Below, piece by piece: positions 44,001-54,540 of a stretch of DNA of 62,240 nucleotides; positions within the stretch are counted from its first letter, which is position 1; every line of letters begins with the position of its first letter. Below the pieces are notes generated by a model. That model made no database searches and was not told the DNA's origin. It saw nothing but the letters and a program-made list of their open reading frames with translations. Source of the DNA: Salinisphaera sp035690525. GTDB taxonomy: Bacteria; Pseudomonadota; Gammaproteobacteria; Nevskiales; Salinisphaeraceae. The stretch is from NCBI RefSeq assembly GCF_035690525.1, contig NZ_DASSKM010000110.1, forward strand, positions 1 through 62,240. The letters run 5' to 3'. Both the position numbers and the translations under genes were made by a program.

Positions 44001-44375
44001 CGTGTCTCGGAGCGCGTCATTGGTTGCGCGTTCGAGGTCAGCAACCGGCTAGGTGCCGGTTTTTTTGAAAATGTTTATGAAAACGCACTGGCTGTGGAGT
44101 TCGGCTGCCAGCATATTCGCTACGAAAAGCAGAAACATCTGGCCGTTATGTATCGTGGCCATACAGTAGGTGAATACTTTGCTGATTTGGTGGTGGAAGA
44201 TCGCTTGATCGTTGAAATAAAAGCATTAGCGTATTTAACGAGCGTTCATGAGGCTCAGCTCATGAATTATCTGCGTGCGACAGGGCTGCAGGCTGGCCTG
44301 CTACTTAATTTCGGCAAGCCTCGCGTCGAAGTGAAGCGCTTAGTTAACGCACATGATGACCGCTGCCCTGTATAG
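44001..44375 (+). pseudogene. GxxExxY-family protein remnant lacking a start codon
   Basis: The frame is open from 43971 and reads RVIGCAFEVSNRLGAGFFEN, then VYENALAVEFGCQHIRYEKQ, then KHLAVMYRGHTVGEYFADLV, then a VEIKAL segment ending NAHDDRCPV. This is nearly a whole GxxExxY protein (the motif is GFFENVY), including the PD-(D/E)xK-nuclease-like core. The conserved N-terminus runs through codons before any ATG, GTG or TTG: the first usable start is GTG 44094, inside the fold. I therefore infer a 5'-truncated or start-lost copy. It is less GC-rich than its neighbours. It separates carA from carB. Confidence 0.65.
44043..44066 (+). terminator. Terminator-like hairpin between carA and carB
   Basis: AACCGGC-taggt-GCCGGTT followed by a run of T to 44066. 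It lies inside the GxxExxY remnant, where the bases also encode part of the motif region. If active it would reduce carB transcription relative to carA; whether it works is not known. Confidence 0.45.
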
Positions 44376-44428
44376 AACATTGTCTTATTCGCGTTTATTT
44401 GCGTTCATTTGCGGACAGATTTTTAGCC

Positions 44429-45672
44429 ATGCCTAAGCGCACAGATCTAAAAAGCATTTTGGTCATCGGCGCCGGCCCGATCGTGATCGGCCAGGCCTGC
44501 GAGTTCGACTACTCCGGCATGCAGGCCTGTAAGGCGCTCGCCGACGAAGGTTTTCGCGTCATTCTGGTGAATTCCAATCCGGCCACGATCATGACCGATC
44601 CGGAAACAGCGGATGCGGTCTACGTGGAGCCGATTACCTGGCAAACTGTCGCCCGGATCATCGCCAAGGAAAAGCCGGACGCGCTGCTGCCCACGATGGG
44701 CGGGCAAACCGCGCTGAACTGCGCGCTGGATCTGTTTCACGAAGGCGTGCTGGCCGAGCACGGGGTGGAGATGATCGGCGCGTCCCGCGACGCCATCGAC
44801 ATGGCCGAGGATAGAAACGCATTTCGCGAGGCGATGACCGAGATCGGGCTGAAAACGCCGGAATCCAAGGCCGTGCATACGATCGCCGAGGCCGAGGAGG
44901 TGCAGGCCCGGATCGGTTTTCCGATCATCCTGCGGCCGTCGTTCACCCTCGGCGGTACCGGTGGCGGCATCGCTTACAACCGCGAGGAATTCGAGGATCT
45001 GCTCGCGCGGGGTCTCGAACTTTCCCCGACCACCGAAGTGCTGCTCGAGCAGTCGGTACTCGGCTGGAAGGAATACGAGATGGAAGTGGTCCGCGACCAT
45101 GCGGACAACTGCATCATCGTCTGTGCGATCGAAAACGTCGACGCGATGGGCGTGCACACCGGCGATTCGATCACGGTCGCGCCGGCCCAGACGCTGACCG
45201 ATCGCGAGTACCAGGTCATGCGCGACGCCTCGTTGGCCTGTCTGCGCAAGATCGGCGTGGACACCGGCGGCTCGAACGTGCAGTTCGCGATCGATCCCGC
45301 CACCGGCGACATGATCATTATCGAGATGAACCCGCGCGTGTCGCGTTCGTCGGCGCTGGCTTCCAAGGCCACGGGCTTTCCGATCGCCAAGATCGCGGCC
45401 AAGCTCGCCGTCGGCTATACGCTGGACGAACTGGACAACGAAATCACGGGCGGCGCCACGCCGGCTTCGTTCGAGCCGTCGATCGATTACGTCGTCACCA
45501 AGATGCCGCGCTTCACCTTCGAGAAGTTCCCGGCCGCGGACGATCGCCTGACCACGCAGATGAAGTCGGTCGGCGAGGCCATGGCGATTGGGCGCAACTT
45601 CCAGGAGTCGCTGCACAAGGCCATGCGCAGTCTGGAAATCGGCTCGGACGGTTTCGAGCCAAACTGGCGGAC

Positions 45673-45676
<4 letters not shown>
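44429..45676 (+). CDS. carB: Carbamoyl-phosphate synthase large subunit, N-terminal part
   Basis: 415 residues from the ATG at 44429 (MPKRTDLKSILVIGAGPIVI). It contains the whole carboxy-phosphate half: first ATP-grasp with LRPSFTLGGTGGGIAYN, and NPRVSRSSALASKATG. The frame then ends GFEPNWRT and TGA at 45674. In other proteobacteria the chain continues GFEP-K-L... without a break; reading on in the other frame gives KLADVSSEAAR at once. So one base appears missing near 45661 (GAG-CC-AAA-CTG). The second part starts at an overlapping GTG. Real split or sequence error is undecided. Confidence 0.9.
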
Positions 45677-47655
<1,979 letters not shown>

Positions 47656-47690
47656 GCCGGCCGCGGGAGGCCAGCAAAAAATCGAACGGG

Positions 47691-47699
47691 TGGTATAAT
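47691..47699 (+). promoter_or_regulatory. Extended -10 promoter of the ectoine operon
   Basis: TGGTATAAT contains the extended -10 pattern TGnTATAAT. No good -35 is seen at about 47671, typical for extended -10 promoters. It lies 33 bp before the proposed ectA start and 36 bp after the carB stop. Confidence 0.6.
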
Positions 47700-47731
47700 C
47701 CGGTCCAAATTCGAACCGATAAGCTTGAGCC

Positions 47732-48280
47732 ATTTCACAGACTGACTCTGAGACTTCCAAGGAAGTTCATTTTCGGCCGCCGAGCAAACAGGACGGCGCC
47801 GGCATTCTGAAATTGGTGCACGATCTGGGCGTGCTCGATTCGAACTCGGCCTATGCCTATATGCTGATCGGCGAGCATCACGCCGATAGCAGCGTCGTGG
47901 CCGAGATCGACGGCCGGCTGGTCGGATTCATCACCGCTTATATCCTGCCGCGCCATCCGGACATCGTGTTTGTCTGGCAGGTGGGCGTTTCCAAGGACGG
48001 GCGCGGCTACGGGCTGGCCACGCGCATGCTGTTCGAAATACTCAAACGCCCGGCGTGTTTCGACGTCCATTATCTGGATACCACGATCGGGCCGAGCAAC
48101 GAGCCCTCGCAGGCGCTGTTTCGCGGGCTGGCCCGGCGCCTGGATACCTACGTCGAAGAACGCGAGCTGTTCGGTAGCGACTTGTTCGGCGACTTCGACG
48201 ACGAAGAACACGAGTCCGAGATTCTGTTCCGCATCGGCCCGTTCGACGCCAAGACCGTGCGCGGCGCATTGCCCGAATAA
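47732..48280 (+). CDS. ectA: L-2,4-diaminobutyrate acetyltransferase, probable AUU start
   Basis: 182 residues if started at ATT 47732, giving SQTDSETSKEVHFRPPSKQD then GAGILKLVHDLGVLDSNSAY, which matches the expected EctA N-terminus (FR-P...D---I--LV...LD-NS-Y). The GNAT core follows: VFVWQVGVSKDGRGYGLATR with the acetyl-CoA loop, and a C-terminal DDEEHESEILFRIGPFD. An in-frame TGA at 47726 bars any start further up, and there is no ATG, GTG or TTG between it and TTG 47813, which would remove the first strand and helix. EctA acetylates diaminobutyrate in the second step of ectoine synthesis. It heads ectABC. Confidence 0.75.
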   Translation: MSQTDSETSKEVHFRPPSKQDGAGILKLVHDLGVLDSNSAYAYMLIGEHHADSSVVAEIDGRLVGFITAYILPRHPDIVFVWQVGVSKDGRGYGLATRMLFEILKRPACFDVHYLDTTIGPSNEPSQALFRGLARRLDTYVEERELFGSDLFGDFDDEEHESEILFRIGPFDAKTVRGALPE

Positions 48281-48339
48281 CGCACGTCGTCTATCGCATT
48301 CCTATCCGACCCAACCCGAGCCTGCGCTCAGGAGTTCCT

Positions 48340-49617
48340 ATGGAAATCATCAACCGTCTCGAATCGGAAGTGCGGGGTTACGTCCGCTCGTTCCCCAAGA
48401 TGTTCACGCACGCCAAGGCCAATAAAATGACGACGGAGGACGGCGCCGAGTACCTCGACTTCTTCTCTGGCGCCGGCGCGCTCAACTATGGCCATAACGA
48501 CGAGGTCATGAAGAAGGCGCTGCTCGCATATATCGAATCCGACGGCGTCACCCACGGTCTCGACATGGCGACCGACGCCAAGCAAACGTTCCTCGCCACC
48601 TTCGAGGACGTGATCATGAAACCCAGGGGCATGGAGTACAAGATTCAGTTCCCCGGGCCGACCGGCACCAACGCGGTGGAAGCCGCGCTCAAGATCGCGC
48701 GCAAGGTCAAGCAGCGTGATCGCGTACTGTTTTTCACCAATGCGTACCACGGCATGACGCTGGGCGCGCTGGCCGTGACCGGCAACGCCGCCAAGCGCGG
48801 CGGCGCCGGCGTGAACATGCCGGGCGCGACGCCGCTGCCGTATTCCGGCTATTTCGGCGCCGGGCGTGATACGGCCGACGATCTCGACATGCTGTTGTCC
48901 AACAGTTCGTCGGGTCTGGAAAAGCCGGCGGCCGTCATTCTCGAGACCGTCCAGGGCGAGGGGGGCATCAATGTCGCCGACTTCGAGTGGCTGAAGAAAA
49001 TCGAGGCGCTCTGCCGCAAGCACGACATGCTGCTGATCGTCGACGATATCCAGGCGGGCATCGGCCGTACCGGCCCGTTCTTCTCGTTCGAACCGGCCGG
49101 CATCAGCCCGGACATCATTACCGTGTCCAAGTCGCTGTCCGGCTACGGCCTGCCGCTCGCGATCACCATGATCAAGCCGGAATACGACATCTGGTCGCCC
49201 GGCGAGCACAACGGCACCTTCCGCGGCAACAACCATGCCTTCGTGACCGCCGTGGCCGCGCTCAACGAATATTGGCGCGATGATACGCTCGAGAAATCGG
49301 TGCTGCGCATGGGCGACCGGATCCAGGAACGCCTGAACGGCATCCTGAGCGCCAACCCGGCCTTCAAGGCCGAGGTCCGCGGCCGTGGTTTCTTCATCGG
49401 CATCGACTGCGAACAAGCCGAACTGGCCGACGAGGTTGCGGCCGAATGTTTCAAGAACCACTTGATCTGCGAAACCGCCGGGGCCGACGATAACGTGATT
49501 AAGGTGATGCCGCCGCTGATCACGCCGGACACGGATATCGAGGCTGGTCTGGATATTCTGGAAACGGCGATCAATACAGTGCTGGACAAGCACGGGCTGC
49601 TCAACAACGCAGCTTGA
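48340..49617 (+). CDS. ectB: Diaminobutyrate-2-oxoglutarate transaminase
   Basis: 425 residues. Class III PLP aminotransferase; PLP lysine K264 in TVSKSLSGYG, preceded by the D-x-x-Q motif VDDIQAGIGRTG. Starts MEIINRLESEVRGYVRSFPK as EctB proteins do. It converts aspartate semialdehyde to diaminobutyrate, the first ectoine step. An AGGAG ribosome binding site precedes the ATG. A three-hairpin repeat separates it from ectC. Confidence 0.97.
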   Translation: MEIINRLESEVRGYVRSFPKMFTHAKANKMTTEDGAEYLDFFSGAGALNYGHNDEVMKKALLAYIESDGVTHGLDMATDAKQTFLATFEDVIMKPRGMEYKIQFPGPTGTNAVEAALKIARKVKQRDRVLFFTNAYHGMTLGALAVTGNAAKRGGAGVNMPGATPLPYSGYFGAGRDTADDLDMLLSNSSSGLEKPAAVILETVQGEGGINVADFEWLKKIEALCRKHDMLLIVDDIQAGIGRTGPFFSFEPAGISPDIITVSKSLSGYGLPLAITMIKPEYDIWSPGEHNGTFRGNNHAFVTAVAALNEYWRDDTLEKSVLRMGDRIQERLNGILSANPAFKAEVRGRGFFIGIDCEQAELADEVAAECFKNHLICETAGADDNVIKVMPPLITPDTDIEAGLDILETAINTVLDKHGLLNNAA

Positions 49618-49687
49618 ACGGCGGTGAGAAACCAGTCGCCGGCGTTTGCTGTAATATGAAACTGGCGGTTATAAATCAAATGTATTT

Positions 49688-49780
49688 CGCCCTCGCGGTA
49701 TGAACCGCGAGGGCGGCCAAAGGCGAGACCGCCGCTCCTTTGGAAACCCGTTGCCAACGTATCCGCGGCAAGCCGCGGGA
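49688..49780 (+). repeat. Three-hairpin intergenic element, copy between ectB and ectC
   Basis: H1 (49688-49715) CGCCCTCGCGGT-atga-ACCGCGAGGGCG; H2 (49717-49743) CCAAAGG...CCTTTGG; H3 (49763-49778) CCGCGG-caag-CCGCGG, with GAAACCCGTTGCCAAC between H2 and H3. Same layout as the element at 18775-18875 but on the opposite strand. H1's outer pairs differ between copies by complementary changes. The element is within the ectABC transcript, 27 bp before ectC, so it may influence ectC translation, mRNA processing or stability. Confidence 0.75.
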
Positions 49781-49807
49781 CACTTTAGAATCAATCAAGG
49801 AGTCGAT

Positions 49808-50197
49808 ATGAAGATCATCCGCACCGAGGATCTGCGCGGCACCGATCGTGAAGTGGTCAGCCCCGGCGGCTGGACCAGCGTGCGCTGGCTTCTGGCCAAG
49901 GACGGCATGGGCTTTTCGTTTCACGAGACCACGTTCCCGCCGGGCCTCGAGTTCGACATGTGGTACAAGTACCACTTCGAAGCGGTATTCTGCTATCAGG
50001 GCGAAGGCACGATCGTGAACCGCGACACGAACGAGGAATTCGAGATCAGGCCCGGCACCGTGTATGCCCTCGACAATCACGATCGGCATACTCTGAAGGC
50101 CAAGACCGAGATGAAACTCGTTTGTGCCTTCAACCCGCCGGTAACCGGTCGTGAGATTCACGACGAAGACGGCGCCTACGTCCCGCCGAACGATTGA
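49808..50197 (+). CDS. ectC: L-ectoine synthase
   Basis: 129 residues from the ATG at 49808, with a strong GGAG ribosome binding site. Cupin: MKIIRTEDLRGTDREVVSPG, then the metal-site strands MWYKYHFEAVFCYQGEG and VYALDNHDRHTLKAKTEM. It cyclises N-gamma-acetyl-diaminobutyrate to ectoine. It closes the operon and has a strong terminator behind it. No ask_ect aspartokinase gene follows, and no EctR-like regulator is seen. Confidence 0.97.
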   Translation: MKIIRTEDLRGTDREVVSPGGWTSVRWLLAKDGMGFSFHETTFPPGLEFDMWYKYHFEAVFCYQGEGTIVNRDTNEEFEIRPGTVYALDNHDRHTLKAKTEMKLVCAFNPPVTGREIHDEDGAYVPPND

Positions 50198-50235
50198 TCC
50201 GAAACGAGCCGCGCCTCGCGCGCAGGTTGGACGAG

Positions 50236-50266
50236 AAAACCCCGGCTGCTCCGCCGGGGTTTTTCT
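50236..50266 (+). terminator. Rho-independent terminator after ectC
   Basis: AAAACCCCGGC-tgctcc-GCCGGGGTTTTT, an 11-bp stem with a T-run. Ends the ectoine operon. Confidence 0.92.
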
Positions 50267-50320
50267 TTATGGGCGCTTGGCTCGTCGCGGGCAGCGGCGC
50301 GCATTTTCAGACGATCAGGT

Positions 50321-50632
50321 TCAGACGGTCAGGCCGCCGATCACCGCGCCGATCAGGAGTGGAAAGCCCTGGATCACGATCACCAGGAACAGGCTGATCG
50401 AGGCGATGGCGCCGATCACCGGCAGGCCGGTCAGCGAAGCGCCGGCCGCCGCCAAAATCAGGCAGAGCACGAGCGCCGGCAGGATTGCGGCCAGCAGCCC
50501 CCGGCCGGCGCCGCCTGCCGTGCGTCCGCCGACGAAACCGGCGAGCAGCGGGCCGACGAGCGGCAGCCAGAACAGCACCAGCGAGATGACGGCCATCCAA
50601 ATGATGGCCATGACCAGGCTGCCTTTGTGCAT
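50321..50632 (-). CDS. Small hydrophobic membrane protein
   Basis: 103 residues from the ATG at 50632. Three hydrophobic segments (about 8-35, 45-66, 73-100), with GFVGGRTAGGAGRG between the first two, a pattern seen in uncharacterised DUF5518/COG-type small membrane proteins. The function is unknown. It is divergent from queH by 78 bp and convergent with ectC. Moderate confidence because the longer open frame is also present. Confidence 0.6.
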   Translation of the reverse strand: MHKGSLVMAIIWMAVISLVLFWLPLVGPLLAGFVGGRTAGGAGRGLLAAILPALVLCLILAAAGASLTGLPVIGAIASISLFLVIVIQGFPLLIGAVIGGLTV

Positions 50633-50710
50633 GGATTCTCCCTCGTGGACGCGACGCATCGGAATACGGACAATGGGCGTGATTATCGCATGCGCAAAAC
50701 AGGTCGCGAC

Positions 50711-51451
50711 ATGAACAACTACAGTCTCGACAACTATGAACGCCCGGTACTGATTCCGCCGGCGCCGGGTACCAAGCTGCTCATGCACTCGTGCTGTGCG
50801 CCCTGTGCGGGCGAGGTGCTGGCCGCGGTAAAGGCTTCGGGAATCGATGTGACGGTGTATTTCTACAATCCGAACATCCATCCCGAGGCCGAGTACGAAA
50901 TGCGCAAGGCCGAGGACGCGCGTTACTGCGAGACGCTCGGCATCGATCACATCGACGGCGATTACGATACCGACAACTGGTTCGATCGCATTCGCGGTCT
51001 GGAAGACGAACCGGAGCGCGGGCGCCGCTGCACGGTCTGCTTCGACATGCGCTTTGAGCGCACGGCGCTGTACGCGGCCGAGCACGGCTATCACATGATT
51101 TCTTCCACGCTCGGCATCTCGCGCTGGAAGAACATGGCGCAGATCAACGAGGCCGGTGTGCGCGCGACCGCGCGCTATCCCGAAGTCACGTACTGGACGC
51201 TCAACTGGCGCAAGAAGGGCGGTGCGGCGCGCATGATCGAGATCGCCAAACGGGAATCGTTCTATCAGCAGGAATACTGCGGCTGCGTGTACAGCCTGCG
51301 CGACACGAATCGCCGACGCCAAGCCAATGGCCGCGAACGCATCCAGAAAGGCGTGAAGTTCTATGGGCGCGAAGCGGTCAAGAGCCCGCTGCCGGGCGAC
51401 GGACGGGGCGAATACCCGTGGCTGAAGCAGAAGTCCGCCTCGAAACAGTAG
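50711..51451 (+). CDS. queH: Epoxyqueuosine reductase QueH
   Basis: 246 residues from the ATG at 50711; a longer start (50690) is possible. Cysteine motifs: LLMHSCCAPCAG at the N-terminus (CC..C), CTVCFDMR and YCGCVYS, which hold iron-sulfur and zinc ligands. QueH reduces epoxyqueuosine to queuosine in tRNA, replacing QueG. It complements queE and queC at 18 kb. It precedes the 469-bp structured element. Confidence 0.92.
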   Translation: MNNYSLDNYERPVLIPPAPGTKLLMHSCCAPCAGEVLAAVKASGIDVTVYFYNPNIHPEAEYEMRKAEDARYCETLGIDHIDGDYDTDNWFDRIRGLEDEPERGRRCTVCFDMRFERTALYAAEHGYHMISSTLGISRWKNMAQINEAGVRATARYPEVTYWTLNWRKKGGAARMIEIAKRESFYQQEYCGCVYSLRDTNRRRQANGRERIQKGVKFYGREAVKSPLPGDGRGEYPWLKQKSASKQ

Positions 51452-51543
51452 AGTTTGTTACGATTTTATGCGGGGCGAAGGGAAGGTCCAGCGTAGAATA
51501 GCTTAGTGTCGCGAATTTATCCGGCTTGAGGTTTCGCGCTGAT

Positions 51544-52012
51544 GCGCGAGTTACTTATCTTGCTTGCCCAAGATAAGTAACCAACAGAAAGGCACCCGAA
51601 CACGGCGCCGGCTACGCCGGTGCACTGCGATGCTCGCGGCGACGGGATGCGGCGCCAAAATAATTTTAGGCTCGGACCGCTTTGGCGGCCCTCAGACAGC
51701 TCACCGCACCGGCGCAGTGCGCCGGACACCCGCCGCCACTGTGCGTCTCCGTCGCCGCGTAACGGGGCTGAATACAGACACGATCTGCCGAACTGATGTC
51801 TGTATTGGGCCCCTTGGGCGCAGCGCCGAGCAGTGGAGGCCGAAAGAGAAAAAGACAGGCGGATGTCTGAGTCACGCAACGCGCGGCGAGTTTCCGTCTG
51901 TCCTCTTTCGGCCGGAGCTGCGCAGGGCATCGATGCGAAGCATCGACGCAAGACAGGGTGTCTTTTTCTTTGCTTCCTTTCGTTTGGACAAGCAAACGAA
52001 AGGGAGTCGCGC
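51544..52012. repeat. 469-bp structured gene-free element with inverted ends
   Basis: Left end (51544-51597): GCGCGA, hairpin GTTACTTATCTTG-cttgcc-CAAGATAAGTAAC and then AAAGGCACCC. Right end (51956-52012), read on the other strand: GCGCGA, hairpin CCTTTCGTTTG-cttgtc-CAAACGAAAGG, then AAAGACACCC. Hence the ends are inverted copies with their own hairpins and the same loop. Inside: AATACAGACA/TGTCTGTATT (51771-51806), GGCCGAAAGAG/CTCTTTCGGCC (51838-51913) and TCGATGC-gaa-GCATCGA (51930-51946). Open frames across it look spurious. From memory, similar end hairpins occur between genes in other proteobacteria. Confidence 0.7.
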
Positions 52013-52113
52013 AGCAGCGCGAAATTCCAGCGTAATCTCATCAATAAATCCGTTTTTCCCTCTTGTATCTGTGCTTGTTCGCGTTGATTGGCGGGCTGAA
52101 TTCCGCAGGTCGA

Positions 52114-53478
52114 TCAGTAAGCGAATTCCTCGAACACCGGATCGACCGAGCCGTTCCAGCGGCCGTGATAGAGCGACAGCAACGTCTCGGCCGGGGTGAC
52201 GCCGGTTTCGGCGATTTCCGCCAGTTGGTCCAAAAACATCGATTCGTCGCGATCCATGCCGTCGAGCCGCGCGCGCCGGCGCAGTCCGCCCTGGGCGATC
52301 CGGATCGTCTCGCGCGCGATGTCGCCGAGCGTGCCGCCACGGAACGGGGTCTTGAGTCCATGCACCGGGGCCTGATCGCGTAGCCGGTTACGCTCCTCGC
52401 GGGTGAAGTCCGATACCAGGCTCCAGGCCTCGTCCAGCGCCACGCTGTCGTAGCACAGGCCGGCCCAAAACGCGGGCAGGGCGCACAGCCGCCGCCAGGG
52501 GCCGCCGTCGGCGCCGCGCATCTCCATGAAGCGCTTGAGGCGCACTTCGGGAAAGATAGTGGTCAGATGATCGTCCCAGTCGCCCATGGTCGGTCGCTCG
52601 CCCGGCAGCGCGGGCAGTCTGCCGGCCAGAAAGTCGCGGAACGACTGGCCGGACGCATCCAGATAGCGCCCGTTGCGGTAGACGAAATACATCGGCACGT
52701 CGAGCGCGAATTCCTTGTAGCGCTCGAAGCCCATGTCGTGGTCGAAAACCCAGTCGAGCATGCCGCAGCGATCGGGATCGGTATCGGTCCAGATATGGCT
52801 GCGGTAGGAGACGAACCCGTTGGGCTCGCCTTCCTTGAAGGGCGAGTTGGCGAACAGCGCCGTGGCGACCGGCTGTAGCGCCAAGCCGACACGGAACTTC
52901 TTGACCATGTCCGCTTCCGAGCCGTAATCCAGATTCACCTGGACGGTCGAGGTGCGCAGCATCATGTCGATCCCGAGGCTGCCGACCTTCGGCATATAGG
53001 CTTTCATGATGTCGTAGCGTGCCTTGGGCATCCACGGGCAATCCTCGCGCGGCCATTTCGGCTGGAAGCCCAGGCCGATCAGGCCGACGTTCATCTCGGC
53101 GGCCACTTCCTTGACCTGGCGCAGATGGATATGAATCTCGTCGCAGGTCTCGTGGATCGTATCGAGCGGGGCGCCGGCAAGTTCTAACTGGCCGCCCGGC
53201 TCGAGGGTGACGTGGCACCGGTCCAGCTCCAGCGCCACCACGCGTCCGTCCTCAGCCATCGGCTGCCAGCCGAAGCGCCGAAGCTTGTCCAGGAAGGTCG
53301 AGATACTCTGCTCGCCATCGAAGGGCAGCGGCCGCAGTGTGTCGCGATCGAACACGAACTTCTCGTGTTCGGTGCCGAGCCGCCAGCGGCTCGGCGGTTT
53401 GCAGGCGTCTTCGAAATAAGCGACTAACTGACGCTCATCGGTGATCGGCGCACCGCCGGATTGTGAAGGAGCGGACAT
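52114..53478 (-). CDS. gshA: Glutamate-cysteine ligase (plant/alphaproteobacterial type)
   Basis: 454 residues from the ATG at 53478 (MSAPSQSGGAPITDERQL). GCS2/plant-type ligase: WRLGTEHEKFVFDRDTLRPL, LEPGGQLELAGAPLDTIHET, MLRTSTVQVNLDYGSEADMV and FANSPFKEGEPNGFVSYRS. Makes gamma-glutamylcysteine for glutathione. This class lacks similarity to the enterobacterial GshA, and no gshB is adjacent. The stop is close to the structured element, about 100 bp. Confidence 0.9.
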   Translation of the reverse strand: MSAPSQSGGAPITDERQLVAYFEDACKPPSRWRLGTEHEKFVFDRDTLRPLPFDGEQSISTFLDKLRRFGWQPMAEDGRVVALELDRCHVTLEPGGQLELAGAPLDTIHETCDEIHIHLRQVKEVAAEMNVGLIGLGFQPKWPREDCPWMPKARYDIMKAYMPKVGSLGIDMMLRTSTVQVNLDYGSEADMVKKFRVGLALQPVATALFANSPFKEGEPNGFVSYRSHIWTDTDPDRCGMLDWVFDHDMGFERYKEFALDVPMYFVYRNGRYLDASGQSFRDFLAGRLPALPGERPTMGDWDDHLTTIFPEVRLKRFMEMRGADGGPWRRLCALPAFWAGLCYDSVALDEAWSLVSDFTREERNRLRDQAPVHGLKTPFRGGTLGDIARETIRIAQGGLRRRARLDGMDRDESMFLDQLAEIAETGVTPAETLLSLYHGRWNGSVDPVFEEFAY

Positions 53479-53637
53479 GTTTTCTCCCGAGGGCAGACGG
53501 CGCCGATTCACAGGCGCGGCCGCCGGAATTTTGCGTCATGGTACCGTTTCGGGGTTATGCGAGGGTAGTTGCGCGATGCATCGACGTGACCGCTCGTTTT
53601 CATTGACCGGCCACGGCGGCCGCAAAGGATCCAAGCC

Positions 53638-54513
53638 ATGATTTCGACGACGCAGCCTGCAACCAAGCTCGACTGCTATCTTCGATTGACGCGCCTGAAC
53701 AAACCGATCGGTATCTTTCTTGTCGTCTGGCCGATGCTGTGGGCGCTATGGCTGGCCGCGCGCGGGCTGCCGAATCTCTGGGTGTTGTTCGTGTTCGTGG
53801 TCGGCGCCGTGCTCATGCGCTCGGCCGGTTGTGTCATGAACGACTACGCCGACCGCCATATCGACGGTCACGTCAAGCGCACCAAAGCGCGGCCGTTGGC
53901 GACCGGCGAGGTGAGCGAGAAGGAGGCGCTGACGCTGTTCGCCGTGCTCTGTCTGCTCGCCTTCGTGCTCGTGCTCACGCTCAACGGGCTGACTATCGCC
54001 ATGGCGTTCGTCGGCGTGGCTCTGGCCGCGCTATATCCGTTTACCAAGCGCGTTACGCACTGGCCGCAGATGTTTCTCGGCGCCGCGTTCGGATGGGCCG
54101 TGCCGATGGCGTTTGCGGGCCAGAGCGGGCACGTGCCGGCGGGCGGCTGGATTTTGTTCGTCGCGACCCTGATTTGGGCGCTGATCTACGACACCTTTTA
54201 TGCCATGGTGGATCGCGACGACGACCTCAGGATCGGCGTGAAATCGACCGCTGTGCTCTGGGGCGAGCGCGATCGCGTTATCATCGGCGCGTTTCAGTGC
54301 CTGTTCTATGCGCTGTTGATTATTGTCGGCATCATGTTCGGGCTTGGCTTTTTCTATTATCTCGGCTTGGCCGCCGCGATCGGCATGTCGATCTATCACC
54401 AGTGGATCACCCGCAAACGCGACCGCGAATCCTGCTTCAGGGTCTTCATGCAGCACAATATTCTCGGCGGGATCGTGTTCGCCGGACTGGTGCTGGATCT
54501 GGCGTTACGCTAG
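53638..54513 (+). CDS. ubiA: 4-hydroxybenzoate polyprenyltransferase
   Basis: 291 residues. About nine membrane helices with both Asp-rich motifs: NDYADRHIDGHVKRTKARPL and DRDDDLRIGVKSTA. It prenylates 4-hydroxybenzoate in ubiquinone synthesis at the inner membrane. An AAAGGA ribosome binding site precedes the ATG. ubiC is not in the window. Confidence 0.96.
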   Translation: MISTTQPATKLDCYLRLTRLNKPIGIFLVVWPMLWALWLAARGLPNLWVLFVFVVGAVLMRSAGCVMNDYADRHIDGHVKRTKARPLATGEVSEKEALTLFAVLCLLAFVLVLTLNGLTIAMAFVGVALAALYPFTKRVTHWPQMFLGAAFGWAVPMAFAGQSGHVPAGGWILFVATLIWALIYDTFYAMVDRDDDLRIGVKSTAVLWGERDRVIIGAFQCLFYALLIIVGIMFGLGFFYYLGLAAAIGMSIYHQWITRKRDRESCFRVFMQHNILGGIVFAGLVLDLALR

Positions 54514-54540
54514 GCCCAAACCCACACGAGACGAATCAAC

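Noticed and set aside
47813..47815. TTG 47813 as ectA start
   Set aside because: It would remove conserved EctA N-terminal residues that are clearly encoded upstream.
51517..52044. 175-residue open frame across the 469-bp element
   Set aside because: It reads through hairpins and inverted ends; the residues at each end mirror each other because the DNA ends are inverted repeats, not a protein.
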